A DNA stretch of 64,000 nucleotides from CAVYTF01 sp963771435. GTDB taxonomy: Bacteria > Bacteroidota > Bacteroidia > Chitinophagales > Chitinophagaceae. The translations under genes and the position numbers were made by a program. The first letter of the stretch is position 1, and each line of letters starts with the position of its first letter. Positions 16,637 to 25,644 of the stretch are shown piece by piece. Where the stretch lies: the NCBI GenBank assembly GCA_963771435.1, contig CAVYTF010000010.1:62001-126000 (forward strand). Direction: 5' to 3'. The notes below the pieces were generated by a model. The model was not told where the DNA came from. It worked only from the letters and a program-made list of their open reading frames with translations, and did not search any database.

Positions 16637-18538
16637 ATGAAATACTTTATTGTTGCGATAGTATTCTTTTATTCACTGAGTGCAGCGGCGCAGGATTATA
16701 ATGTAGCCCTGATACCTGACTCTTTGAAAGAAAATGCTGACGTTGTGAAAAGAGAGGAGGAATTAAATGTGACCATTGAATCAGTCAATAAAGTAATTAT
16801 AAAACACAAATACGTGGTTACTATTTTAAATGAGAATGGCGCCCGTTATGCATGGTACAACAATGATTATAATAGTTTTATTGATCTAAAAGATATCTCA
16901 GGGGAGCTATATGATCAAAACGGGAAAAAGGTCCGTAGTGTAAAAAAGAAAGATATTGCTGATATGGTTGATGATGACGGCTCTACCCTTATTACCGATG
17001 ACCGGAGAAAAGTATTTAATTTTTTCTGCTCTCAATATCCATATACTGTAGAATTTGAAGATGAGCAAGAAAAATATGGATCTTATTCTTTACCTGAATG
17101 GGTACCTGTAGAAGGGCAAAAATGTTCCGTTGAGGAAAGTAAATTTTCTGTGCAGGCTCCGACGGGTTATACGCTCAGGTATAAGCAATTCAATTACAAT
17201 GGACAAAGTGGAACAGATGCGGCAAATAATTCTTTTACATGGCAGGTTAAGAATATAAAAGCTATAACAGAAGAAGAATTACAACCGGGTTGGGAAGAAG
17301 TCACGCCCTGTGTGAAGCTTGCCCCTTCTGATTTTTCATGGGGTGGCTACAATGGAAATTTGAATACCTGGCAGAATTTTGGAAAATACATCAATCTTTT
17401 AAATGCAGGAAGACAGGAATTGCCGGATAATGTGAAACAGGATGTTCACCAGTTGACTGATAATGTAAAGGATACTTTGGAGAAAATAAGGATACTTTAT
17501 AAATACCTACAGGACAATACCCGCTATATAAGCATTCAGCTCGGCATTGGTGGCCTACAGCCCTTGCCGGCAACCTTTGTTGCTCAAAAGAAATATGGCG
17601 ATTGTAAGGCCTTATCCAATTACATGATCAGCCTTTTGAAAGAAGCAGGTTTAAAAGCAAATTATGTGGTTGTGAGTCCCGGTGAAGATAATATGTATAA
17701 CGGGCTAAGGGAAGATTTTCCTGCTAATTATTTTCGCCATGCTATTTCCTGTGTGCCGCTTCAAAAAGATACTGTTTGGCTGGAATGCACAAGTCAAACA
17801 CTTTCATGTGGCTATCTGAGCTCCTTCACAGGCAACAGGCAAGCGCTGCTGGTTAATGATGATGGCGGCCATGTGGTGAATACGCCCGCATACTCTATGA
17901 AAGACAACCAGCAACTAAGGAACATACATGCGACTATTGATGCTGAAGGAAATTTAATTGCTGATGTGACTACCCTTTATACAGGTTTTATGCAGGATGA
18001 TGTACACCACCGGATCAATACAAAAAGCCATGATAAAATAAAAGATGAATTGAAAGAAAGTTTTGATCTGCCTACTTACGATATTACTGATTTTCATTAC
18101 GACGAGCACAAAGATATTATTCCGACTATTGAGGAAAAAGTAAGCCTTTCTGCTTCCAATTATGCTTCTGTTTCGGGCAAACGGTTATTTGTTATACCCA
18201 ATATTTTAACGCACGGGTATAAAAGAGTAACCACTACATCATCCCGTAAGTTTGACATAGTTTATCATTATTCATTTCGCCAGGCAGACACCATAAATAT
18301 ATCGCTGCCGTCAGGTTATGATGTAGAATCAATGCCCAAAGATATTGTCATCAACAACAAATTTGGCAATTACGAGATCCATTTTAAAGCTGAGGGGAAC
18401 ACAGTTACGGCCCTGCGCAAATATGAACGCAGCACCTCCCGTTTCCCTCCTTCAGATTATGCTGATTTTGTAAAATTCTACGACGACATCTACAAAGCTG
18501 ACCGCAGCAAAATTGTTTTCGTAAAAAAAGACGGTTAA
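16637..18538 (+). CDS. DUF3857/transglutaminase protein D with intact Cys and His
   Basis: Fourth gene of the tandem set, 633 residues, more distant from A-C. Signal peptide MKYFIVAIVFFYSLSAAAQ, DUF3857 domain with EEELNVTIESVNKVIIKHKY, then a transglutaminase core with KKYGDCKALSNYM (Cys323), NYFRHAISC (His368) and VWLECTSQTLSCGYL, and a C-terminal DUF3858-like domain. This copy keeps the Cys-His pair and could be an active peptide-processing or cross-linking enzyme of the envelope; that is inference. Its stop codon overlaps that of the convergent gene at 18535. Confidence 0.85.
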   Translation: MKYFIVAIVFFYSLSAAAQDYNVALIPDSLKENADVVKREEELNVTIESVNKVIIKHKYVVTILNENGARYAWYNNDYNSFIDLKDISGELYDQNGKKVRSVKKKDIADMVDDDGSTLITDDRRKVFNFFCSQYPYTVEFEDEQEKYGSYSLPEWVPVEGQKCSVEESKFSVQAPTGYTLRYKQFNYNGQSGTDAANNSFTWQVKNIKAITEEELQPGWEEVTPCVKLAPSDFSWGGYNGNLNTWQNFGKYINLLNAGRQELPDNVKQDVHQLTDNVKDTLEKIRILYKYLQDNTRYISIQLGIGGLQPLPATFVAQKKYGDCKALSNYMISLLKEAGLKANYVVVSPGEDNMYNGLREDFPANYFRHAISCVPLQKDTVWLECTSQTLSCGYLSSFTGNRQALLVNDDGGHVVNTPAYSMKDNQQLRNIHATIDAEGNLIADVTTLYTGFMQDDVHHRINTKSHDKIKDELKESFDLPTYDITDFHYDEHKDIIPTIEEKVSLSASNYASVSGKRLFVIPNILTHGYKRVTTTSSRKFDIVYHYSFRQADTINISLPSGYDVESMPKDIVINNKFGNYEIHFKAEGNTVTALRKYERSTSRFPPSDYADFVKFYDDIYKADRSKIVFVKKDG

Positions 18539-18918
18539 TTTTTCTGGTCATCCTCAACGTGAAGTTGGTGGAAAAAACGGTGCACAATAGGGGCTATCAA
18601 AATGCCGATGTTGGTTATGAACGCCACGCCGCTGAAAAGGGCGTAAAAGGAGGAGAATATCTTGCCCCAAAACGTTTTAATATCTGCCACAGGACCCATG
18701 CCGCTCAGGATCATAGATGCATTGTGAAGCGCGTCTATCCAGCTCATTGGGCCACCGTAATGGTAGCCAACAATGCCTATCACCAGGCAGATGCTCAATA
18801 TCAAAAAAGCCAGCCACGCGTTAAAATAAAGGCGTTTCAGAAACACTTTTTTAGAAACCAGCGGCTCAGATTTGTGTTCATAAGCGCCCAGCAAAAACCC
18901 TTTTTGAATATTTCTCAT
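18535..18918 (-). CDS. Small two-TM membrane protein, K+-channel-like fold
   Basis: 127 residues: a basic N terminus, TM1 (AWLAFLILSICLVIGIVGYH), a short re-entrant-like segment GGPMSWIDALHNASMILSGM, TM2 (IFSSFYALFSGVAFITNIGI) and a charged tail. The TM-pore-TM order, with SWIDAL before the loop, recalls two-TM potassium channels. The selectivity filter TVGYG is missing; GMGP stands in its place. It may be a degenerate channel or an unrelated membrane protein. Similar short proteins occur in Bacteroidota. Confidence 0.65.
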   Translation of the reverse strand: MRNIQKGFLLGAYEHKSEPLVSKKVFLKRLYFNAWLAFLILSICLVIGIVGYHYGGPMSWIDALHNASMILSGMGPVADIKTFWGKIFSSFYALFSGVAFITNIGILIAPIVHRFFHQLHVEDDQKN

Positions 18919-18961
18919 TCTCCCGTTTTTTAAAAATTAGGCATGAAGATATTTTATTTTC

Positions 18962-19045
18962 ATGTAAGAAAGAGCAGTTCGTCGCTAGCGCGGAGCGTTT
19001 CCTCGTTGGCGCGGAGCGTTTCCGCGTTACCGCGGAATGACTTAA
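18962..19045. repeat. Tandem array with 21-nt period (three units plus one degenerate)
   Basis: Units begin at 18983, 19004 and 19025, each 21 nt. The first two share GCGCGGAGCGTTTCC; the third reads ACCGCGGAATGAC. The segment 18962-18982 matches the first unit at about 10 of 21 positions and looks like an older copy. The array is more GC-rich than its flanks. It fills the gap between the small membrane protein start and the serine hydrolase 3' end, both on the minus strand. Confidence 0.75.
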
Positions 19046-19101
19046 AACCGCTGCCAAATGGTTTGGAACAATTAATTAAAGGTTACGTAAGGCTTTGATT
19101 T

Positions 19102-20205
19102 TTAAAACCCTAATGCACTGTTCATTCTTTTTCTAAGGTCGTCGTTTCGTGCCTGCCTGCCTTTGAAATCAATGTTCAGCACCATCAAAAAACCGCAGTA
19201 GCCGCGTTTATTGTCCACAAGCGGCACGCTTCCAAAAAGACCGGGGCTGCTCACGACTGTAGTTACGCCGTTTTCCGTTCCATCCACCCATTCGCCATAA
19301 CCATAATGAGTGGGGCGGTTCTCTGCGGGGCTGTATTTGATGTCGGCATCGGCTGTTCGGTCTTTTTGCATTTCGTCGATGGACCGTTCGCTCAAGACTC
19401 GCCTGCCATGAAAAACGCCCTTATCCAATATCATCTCCAGAAAATTCATGTAATCCTTCGCTGTACTCCATGCGCCCCCTGCAGCAAAGGCAAGCCCATT
19501 TTTACCAAAATCTGTGTTTTTCATCTCCAGCGAAGCGGCAATTCTTTCAGCAAACAAGGCATCAAAATCTTTTTGGCCTATCTTTTCCACAATGGCCGCG
19601 CAGATCTGCAGGCCCGCGTTGCCGTAATGAAAGGTTTTGCCGGGCGTGCCTTCCATTGGCTCCTGCGCAATGCCCAGCATGGCGTCGTCCATGGTGTGAA
19701 AAGACTGCATTTGTTTAATGCCGTCCATCAGGGTTGGTTCCTGTATACCCGTTAAATGGCTCAGGCAATATCTTACTTTAATGGCGCCTTTGCCGTACTG
19801 CGTCATCACGGGCAGGTATTTGCCAATACTGTCTTCCAGGTCTAGTTTGCCTTCATCCACAAAAGTCATCAACAGCGCGGCGCTCAGCCACTTGCTGCTG
19901 CTAGCGATACGCTCGCGGGAACTGTCGGTAAAATTGCTTTCGTCAAATTCTTCACCGCCCTTTTTGGCTACATACCTGCCAATCATTTTTTCTTTTGTAG
20001 TGAGATGATTTTCAGTATGGTCATAAATGATGCTGTCATTTTTTTCAATCATCAAAACGGCGCGGCCGCCCAAGTCTTTCAGGTTGTCTTTCATCCACGC
20101 ATCTACGTTAGAGAAATTATATTGCGCACTTGCAGCCTGAAATAATAGCATGAAAACCAATACTGTACTGACTTTCATGCAGGTGAAGAAACGTTGTTGC
20201 GTCAT
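19102..20205 (-). CDS. Beta-lactamase-fold serine hydrolase (class C/PBP-like), secreted
   Basis: 367 residues with a signal peptide (hydrophobic MKVSTVLVFMLLFQAASAQ after a short basic lead). The S-x-x-K nucleophile motif is in IASSSKWLSAALLMT, followed by DEGKLDLEDSIGKYLP, which is typical of the family; the Y-x-N motif is YGNAGLQ. This is the beta-lactamase/DD-peptidase/esterase superfamily, and the substrate cannot be inferred. True AmpC-type lactamases usually have KTG near the C terminus; here HYGYGEWVDG stands in that region, more like esterases and D-aminopeptidases. I do not call it a resistance gene. Confidence 0.82.
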   Translation of the reverse strand: MTQQRFFTCMKVSTVLVFMLLFQAASAQYNFSNVDAWMKDNLKDLGGRAVLMIEKNDSIIYDHTENHLTTKEKMIGRYVAKKGGEEFDESNFTDSSRERIASSSKWLSAALLMTFVDEGKLDLEDSIGKYLPVMTQYGKGAIKVRYCLSHLTGIQEPTLMDGIKQMQSFHTMDDAMLGIAQEPMEGTPGKTFHYGNAGLQICAAIVEKIGQKDFDALFAERIAASLEMKNTDFGKNGLAFAAGGAWSTAKDYMNFLEMILDKGVFHGRRVLSERSIDEMQKDRTADADIKYSPAENRPTHYGYGEWVDGTENGVTTVVSSPGLFGSVPLVDNKRGYCGFLMVLNIDFKGRQARNDDLRKRMNSALGF

Positions 20206-20307
20206 AATTGCGGTTTTAAATCCTTGGATTGTGATTTGAAGTGTAAGTAAAGTAAAAAATCAAAAAGAAAAAGTAAAAAGTAAGAAAAAGGTGGCTTTTG
20301 TATTTTT

Positions 20308-20315
20308 TAATTTTG
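20308..20315 (+). promoter_or_regulatory. -7 element of clpB
   Basis: TAATTTTG matches TAnnTTTG, 17-24 nt before the clpB ATG at 20332, predicting a short leader. I see no heat-shock operator (CIRCE-like inverted repeat) in the leader. Confidence 0.5.
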
Positions 20316-20331
20316 CTTAAATAAACAAATC

Positions 20332-22950
20332 ATGAACTTAAACAATTATACTATCAAGGCGCAGGAAACCATCCAGCAAAGCCAGCAACTTGCGTTCAAT
20401 GGTGGTAACCCGAACATTGAAACCGAGCACTTGCTAAAAGCTTTGCTTGATCAGGAGGATTCGCCTGTAGATCATCTATTAAAGAAAAATAACGTAACCG
20501 TCAACCTTGTTGAAAACAAAGTGAACGAGATGCTGGAGCGGCTGCCAAAGGCTAACGGGAATGGAACGGCGCAAAGCGTTTCGCGCGAGATGAACAATGT
20601 GTTGCTACGCGCCAACAATGTGATGAAACAGTTTGGTGATGAGTTTATAACGCCCGAGCATTTGCTGCTTGCCCTGCTGCAGAACAACGACAACACAGGA
20701 AAAATTTTAAAAGATGCTGGGCTAAATGAAAAAGGGCTTGTGGCGGCTATTAAAGACCTGCGCAAAGGCGATCCCGTGAAATCGCAAACACAGGAAACGC
20801 AGTTCAATGCGCTCAATAAATATGCAAAAAACCTAAACGAACTTGCCCGTAATGGTAAGCTTGACCCCGTTATAGGCCGCGACCAGGAAATAAGAAGAAC
20901 GCTGCACATTCTTTCCCGCAGAAGCAAGAATAACCCCATACTTGTAGGTGAACCTGGCGTAGGTAAAACTGCCATAGCTGAAGGATTGGCAATACGTATT
21001 ATGAATGGGGATGTGCCTGAAAATTTAAAGTCTAAAATTATTTATGCGCTGGATATGGGGCAGCTTATTGCCGGCGCGAAATATAAAGGAGAGTTTGAAG
21101 AGCGCCTGAAAAGCGTGGTGAAAGAAGTGACAACGGCAGAAGGAGAGATCATTTTATTTATTGACGAGATACATACGCTTGTTGGCGCAGGCGGCGGCGA
21201 AGGGGCAATGGATGCGGCGAATATTTTGAAGCCCGCTTTGGCGCGCGGAGAACTGCGGGCAATTGGCGCAACTACTTTAAATGAGTATCAAAAGTTCTTT
21301 GAAAAAGATAAAGCGCTTGAAAGACGTTTTCAAAAAGTTGTGATCGATGAGCCTAATGTGGAAGATGCTATTTCTATTTTGCGTGGCCTGAAAGACAGGT
21401 ATGAAACCTATCACCACGTGCGCATTAAAGATGAAGCGATCATTGCAGCAGTAGAACTTTCGCACCGTTATATAACCGACCGCTTTTTACCGGATAAGGC
21501 TATCGACCTTATCGATGAAAGCGCTGCCAAGCTTAGGCTCGAGATGAATTCCATGCCTGAAGAATTAGACAAATTAGAAAGGCAGATACGGCAATTAGAA
21601 ATAGAAAGAGAGGCTATCAAGCGGGAAAATGATGCTTCTAAACTAAAAGAACTTAACAATGAAATTGCCAACTTATCATCAGATCGTGATACATTCAAAG
21701 CAAAGTGGAAAGATGAAAAAGGGTTGGTGGAAAAAGTGCAGAATGCAAAAGCTGCCATCGAACAGTTGAAGCAGGAAGCAGACCAGGCAGAGCGCAATGG
21801 TGAATATGGAAAAGTGGCTGAGATCCGCTACGGTAAAATAAAAGAACAAGAAAAAATAATTAATAATTTCAGTGGCCAGCTTTCAGATCTGACCGATAAG
21901 AGGATCATGAAGGAAGAAGTGGATGCAGAAGATATTGCCGATAATATTGCAAAAGCAACAGGCATTCCAGTTTCAAAAATGATGCAAAGCGAAAAGGTGA
22001 AGCTGTTGCTGCTGGAAGATGAATTACATCACCGCGTAGTTGGACAGGATGAAGCTATAACTGCTGTTGCAGATGCTATACGCAGAAGCCGCGCCGGTTT
22101 ACAGGATCCTAAAAAGCCAATTGGTTCGTTTATTTTTCTTGGTACTACAGGTGTTGGTAAAACAGAACTTGCCAAAGCGCTTGCCGATTATTTATTTGAT
22201 GACGAGACAATGATGACGCGTATAGACATGAGTGAATACCAGGAAAAGCATACGGTGTCAAGATTGGTGGGCGCGCCTCCTGGGTATGTTGGTTACGATG
22301 AAGGAGGACAGTTGACAGAATCAGTGCGCCGCAAGCCTTATAGTGTTGTGCTGCTTGATGAAATTGAAAAAGCCCATCCTGATGTGTGGAATGTATTGCT
22401 GCAGGTTTTGGATGATGGAAGGTTAACGGATAATAAAGGCCGCGTAGTTAATTTTAAGAACACTATTATCATTATGACGAGCAATATCGGCAGCCATTTG
22501 ATACAGGAAGCCTTTGAAAACGTAAAAGAAAGTGATATTGAAAAAGTAGAAGCTTCAGCTAAAAGTGAAGTGATGAATCTATTGAGGCAGACAGTAAGGC
22601 CTGAGTTTTTAAACAGGGTGGACGAGATCATTATGTTTCATCCTCTGCTGAAGATAGATATTTATAATATTGTGCAGATACAGCTAAACCAACTGAAAAA
22701 GCTTGTTGCGCAAAACGGCATTGAGCTTGAATTCAGCGATTATTTAATTGAATTTTTAGGAGAACAGGGTTTTGATCCCCAATTTGGAGCGAGGCCGTTG
22801 AAGCGCCTGATACAAAAGGAAATTGTGAACGGCTTAAGCAAAAAAATACTTGGAGGGAATATAGACAGGGAGCATCCAGTTTTGGTAGATGTGTTTGACG
22901 GGGTGGTTGTATTCAGGAATGAAGTTCTTGAAAAAGAGCATGTAAAATAA
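20332..22950 (+). CDS. clpB: ATP-dependent chaperone ClpB
   Basis: A hexameric AAA+ disaggregase of 872 residues that works with DnaK to rescue aggregated proteins. It has the Clp N domain (two repeats, about 1-145), NBD1 with Walker A GEPGVGKT (from residue 206), a coiled-coil middle domain (about 400-520, ELDKLERQIRQLEIEREA), NBD2 with Walker A GTTGVGKT (from 604), and a C-terminal D2 domain with GFDPQFGARPLKR. The middle domain and the lack of a ClpP-binding loop separate it from ClpA/ClpC. Length is normal. A strong terminator follows. Confidence 0.97.
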   Translation: MNLNNYTIKAQETIQQSQQLAFNGGNPNIETEHLLKALLDQEDSPVDHLLKKNNVTVNLVENKVNEMLERLPKANGNGTAQSVSREMNNVLLRANNVMKQFGDEFITPEHLLLALLQNNDNTGKILKDAGLNEKGLVAAIKDLRKGDPVKSQTQETQFNALNKYAKNLNELARNGKLDPVIGRDQEIRRTLHILSRRSKNNPILVGEPGVGKTAIAEGLAIRIMNGDVPENLKSKIIYALDMGQLIAGAKYKGEFEERLKSVVKEVTTAEGEIILFIDEIHTLVGAGGGEGAMDAANILKPALARGELRAIGATTLNEYQKFFEKDKALERRFQKVVIDEPNVEDAISILRGLKDRYETYHHVRIKDEAIIAAVELSHRYITDRFLPDKAIDLIDESAAKLRLEMNSMPEELDKLERQIRQLEIEREAIKRENDASKLKELNNEIANLSSDRDTFKAKWKDEKGLVEKVQNAKAAIEQLKQEADQAERNGEYGKVAEIRYGKIKEQEKIINNFSGQLSDLTDKRIMKEEVDAEDIADNIAKATGIPVSKMMQSEKVKLLLLEDELHHRVVGQDEAITAVADAIRRSRAGLQDPKKPIGSFIFLGTTGVGKTELAKALADYLFDDETMMTRIDMSEYQEKHTVSRLVGAPPGYVGYDEGGQLTESVRRKPYSVVLLDEIEKAHPDVWNVLLQVLDDGRLTDNKGRVVNFKNTIIIMTSNIGSHLIQEAFENVKESDIEKVEASAKSEVMNLLRQTVRPEFLNRVDEIIMFHPLLKIDIYNIVQIQLNQLKKLVAQNGIELEFSDYLIEFLGEQGFDPQFGARPLKRLIQKEIVNGLSKKILGGNIDREHPVLVDVFDGVVVFRNEVLEKEHVK

Positions 22951-22970
22951 ATGCCGGGATAGTTTCAAAT

Positions 22971-23005
22971 AAAAGAAAGACCCGCTACAAGCGGGTCTTT
23001 CTTTT
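22971..23005. terminator. Strong bidirectional intrinsic terminator after clpB
   Basis: A perfect 15-bp stem (22971-22985 with 22991-23005) with loop TACAA. The stem has a GC-rich centre (GACCCGC/GCGGGTC) and A-rich / T-rich outer parts, so it can stop transcription from clpB on the plus strand and from the convergent small gene on the minus strand. Confidence 0.9.
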
Positions 23006-23018
23006 ATTGAGCGGGATG

Positions 23019-23294
23019 TTATTTAGCAAGGGCTTTTTCTTTTACTTCGCTCAGTTTTGTAATTTCCATACCGTTGAAGAGCCTTGCAAGGTTCATGTCT
23101 TTAGATTTCTTCCAGGCCTCGATATTTTTAGGGTCTGTAACAATGCGCCAGAAATTCTTTGATTTCAATTCTTCATAATCATTTGCTTTAAGGAACATAC
23201 CAATGAGGGAAGAACGCTGTTTAAAATCTATCTTGATGTTTGATTTGATAAGATGCCCATTCTCTACAAATTTGGCAATTGCTTCATTCGTCAT
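23019..23294 (-). CDS. Conserved-looking small hypothetical protein
   Basis: 91 residues, no signal peptide or membrane segment. It starts MTNEAIAKFVENGHLIKSNI and contains DFKQRSSLIGMFLKANDYEE and NFWRIVTDPKNIEAW. Composition and codon use look like a real cytoplasmic protein. It is convergent with clpB and shares the bidirectional terminator. I do not recognise a family. Confidence 0.7.
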   Translation of the reverse strand: MTNEAIAKFVENGHLIKSNIKIDFKQRSSLIGMFLKANDYEELKSKNFWRIVTDPKNIEAWKKSKDMNLARLFNGMEITKLSEVKEKALAK

Positions 23295-23447
23295 AGTTTT
23301 TAAAATTTTTGCGAATGTAATTTATTTAAGCGTTATCAGATGAAAATGTTTGATAGTAGGTGATAAAAAATCTCATGGATAGTGCATTTCGCGTGTTTTA
23401 TGATTTTATAAAGTATAAATAATTAAGCCACACTGAATTTTAAGTGC

Positions 23448-23454
23448 TATCTTG
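23448..23454 (+). promoter_or_regulatory. Likely -7 element of the cold-shock gene
   Basis: TATCTTG, one base short of TAnnTTTG and followed by CACCC, lies 35-41 nt before the cold-shock ATG. The AT-rich leader in between may influence cold-dependent translation; no clear hairpin is visible. Confidence 0.35.
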
Positions 23455-23488
23455 CACCCATTATTTATTTTTTAATTTACAATTTACA

Positions 23489-23692
23489 ATGAACACAAAA
23501 AACACAGGAACTGTAAAGTTCTTTAACGAAGCAAAAGGTTTCGGATTTATTAAGCATGATGATTCTAATAAAGAAACATTTGTGCACGCCAATGGTTTAC
23601 TTGGTCAGATTCAGGCCGATGACAAAGTGGAGTTTGAAATCCAGGAAGGGAAAAAAGGCCCCAATGCCGTGAACGTAAAGCGTATCTCCTAA
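23489..23692 (+). CDS. Cold-shock domain protein (CspA family)
   Basis: A 67-residue single-stranded nucleic-acid-binding protein with an OB fold. RNP1 is KGFGFIKH and RNP2 is ETFVHAN; the start GTVKFFNEAKGFGF is classic. Such proteins melt RNA structure at low temperature or during growth. ATG at 23489 (MNTKNTG) is chosen because the longer in-frame start at 23444 lies inside the promoter region and would add an unlikely extension. Followed by a terminator. Confidence 0.95.
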   Translation: MNTKNTGTVKFFNEAKGFGFIKHDDSNKETFVHANGLLGQIQADDKVEFEIQEGKKGPNAVNVKRIS

Positions 23693-23717
23693 AAAGTTAC
23701 TCTTACCTAACTATCAT

Positions 23718-23749
23718 AAGGCTGTTTGCATTGCAGGCAGCCTTTTTTG
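23718..23749 (+). terminator. Intrinsic terminator of the cold-shock gene
   Basis: AAGGCTG (23718-23724) pairs with CAGCCTT (23738-23744), followed by a run of six T. It sits 26 nt past the stop codon. Confidence 0.8.
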
Positions 23750-23761
23750 CGCCCATAGTTT

Positions 23762-25452
23762 TTATAAAACAGGTATTGCCGCTAATAATTCTTTAGTGTA
23801 TGTGCTTTGGGGCGAATTCCAAACTTGCTTTGCACTTCCGGTTTCTTCAATTTTGCCATTGTTCATTATAATGATGCGGTTGCAGAGATAGCGCACTACA
23901 GACATATCATGCGAAATGAAAAGTGCGGTAAAGCCAAACTCCTTCTTCAAGTCATTAAGCAGATTAAGCACCTGCGCCTGCACGCTTACGTCTAGCGCTG
24001 AAACACATTCATCACAAATGATAAAAGAAGGCTGCAATGCCAATGCCCGTGCAATAACAATCCGCTGCCGTTGGCCACCGCTTAGTTCATGCGGATAGCG
24101 GTTGTAAAACGTGGCAGGAAGATTTACCCTGTCAAGGAGGGCTAAAACATTGCCTTTTCGTTGGTTTGCAGAATCATAAAGCTTATGCACAAGCATTGGT
24201 TCTGCAATGGCATCACCTATGCTCATGCGCGGGTTGAGCGAGGAATAAGGATCCTGGAAAATAATCTGCATATCTTTTCTTAGTGCAACAAATTCTTTAC
24301 TCCCTAAAGCAGCAATATCTTTCCCTTTAAAGAATATATTGCCTGAAGTTGGCTTGATCAATTGCAACAAGCTTCTCCCCAAGGTTGTCTTACCGGAGCC
24401 TGAACCGCCTACCAATCCTACGGTTTCGCCCTGTTGCACTTCAAAACTTACATCGTCAACCGCTTTGTTATATTCCGATATTTTACCAAAAAAACTTGTC
24501 TTTGCCGGAAACCAAACTTTAAGATGTTGAACACTGAGAATGGTTGATGATTGGAAGTTGATGGTTGATGGTTGTTGGTTGATGGTTGGCGCATGGCTGA
24601 TAGCTTCCGCTTCCATAAAATCACTCACAACAGGCAAACGCTCGTTGCTTTTGTACAAGGCAGGGCGACAGGCAAGCAATGCTTTTGAATAAGGATGTTG
24701 CGGGTTCGTAAGTATATTCTTTGAGGTATTTTCTTCTACAATTACTCCCTTATACATTACTATTATCCTATCGGCAATACCGGCTACTACACCAAAGTCG
24801 TGCGAAATAAAAATGACACTCATTCCTGTCTTTTGCTGCAGCTTTTTTATAAGCATTAGAATGCTTCGCTGCACCATCACATCAAGCGCTGTTGTGGGTT
24901 CGTCACAAATTAATACTTGCGGCTCGCAGCTCATAGCCATCGCTATCATCACCCGCTGCTTTTGGCCGCCGCTTAGCTGGTGCGGATAACGGCGATAAAC
25001 CTGCTCTGGCTGTGGTAGCTCCACTTCTTCAAAAAGATGTATTGTTTGTTGTTTAGCTGATGCTTTAGAAAGCCCTTTATGCAACCTCAATACCTCTGCA
25101 ACCTGCTCCCCGCAAGTAATTAAAGGGTTCAGGGAAGTCATCGGCTCCTGGAAGATCATCGCTATTTTATTACCCGGATCAACCGCAGTGTTTCGTCATT
25201 GCAACTCAATAAATCAACGGGAGGGTCGTCATAAAATAATATATTACCCTTAGCAATACAGTTCTTTTCCAATGGCAATAACCGAAGGATAGAAAGCGCC
25301 GTTACAGATTTGCCCGAACCGGATTCGCCTACCAGTGCTACCACTTCTCCTGCGTTCAGATAGAGAGAAATGTTTTGAACGGCATGAACAGTTTGCTGTT
25401 CACTCAAAAAATCAACTGACAGGCCTTTTATTTCAAGAATGTTTGGCGGCAT
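23762..25452 (-). CDS. Double-ATPase peptide ABC transporter protein (DppD-DppF/YejF type), one frameshift
   Basis: About 563 residues when joined; two nucleotide-binding domains in one chain, as in YejF/GsiA, that power oligopeptide import. NBD1 starts MPPNILEIKGLSVDFLSEQQ with Walker A GESGSGKS. After a break it resumes as MIFQEPMTSLNPLITCGEQ with signature LSGGQKQR and Walker B LICDEPT. NBD2 has Walker A GGSGSGKTTLGRS, signature LSGGQRQR and CDECVSALD. The frame shifts at CCC 25173-25175; one more base would give LIRGNKIAMIFQEP. The linker (TINQQPSTINFQSS) is encoded by a heptamer repeat. No permease or binding-protein genes are adjacent. Confidence 0.85.
24543..24591. repeat. Heptanucleotide array inside the ABC transporter gene
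   Basis: Seven exact 7-nt units: GTTGATG, ATTGGAA, GTTGATG, GTTGATG, GTTGTTG, GTTGATG, GTTGGCG. They encode the linker between the two ATPase domains with a 7-residue pattern (TINQQPS/TINFQSS). Same family as 3680-3714 and 7666-7714. Confidence 0.85.
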
Positions 25453-25644
25453 TCGTTCAAAGTTATTTTAGTTATAACTCCTCAATAAATATTTTTCAAA
25501 AAGCTGCTTAATATTTTTTTGTTAAATAAAAAGAAACACTATTTTTACCCCATCATTATAAAACAGATCCGAAGCTTTCAACCACATCCATCAAATAAGT
25601 ATTTCGTAAACATTAATTATATCACTAAACAAAAACAAATTTCT

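Noticed and set aside
18559..18933. Plus-strand open frame of 124 codons over the small membrane protein
   Set aside because: The minus-strand product has coherent membrane segments; the plus-strand product does not.
19102..20205. Antibiotic-resistance beta-lactamase
   Set aside because: The S-x-x-K and Y-x-N motifs show the fold, but the usual KTG box is not seen and the family has many non-lactamase hydrolases.
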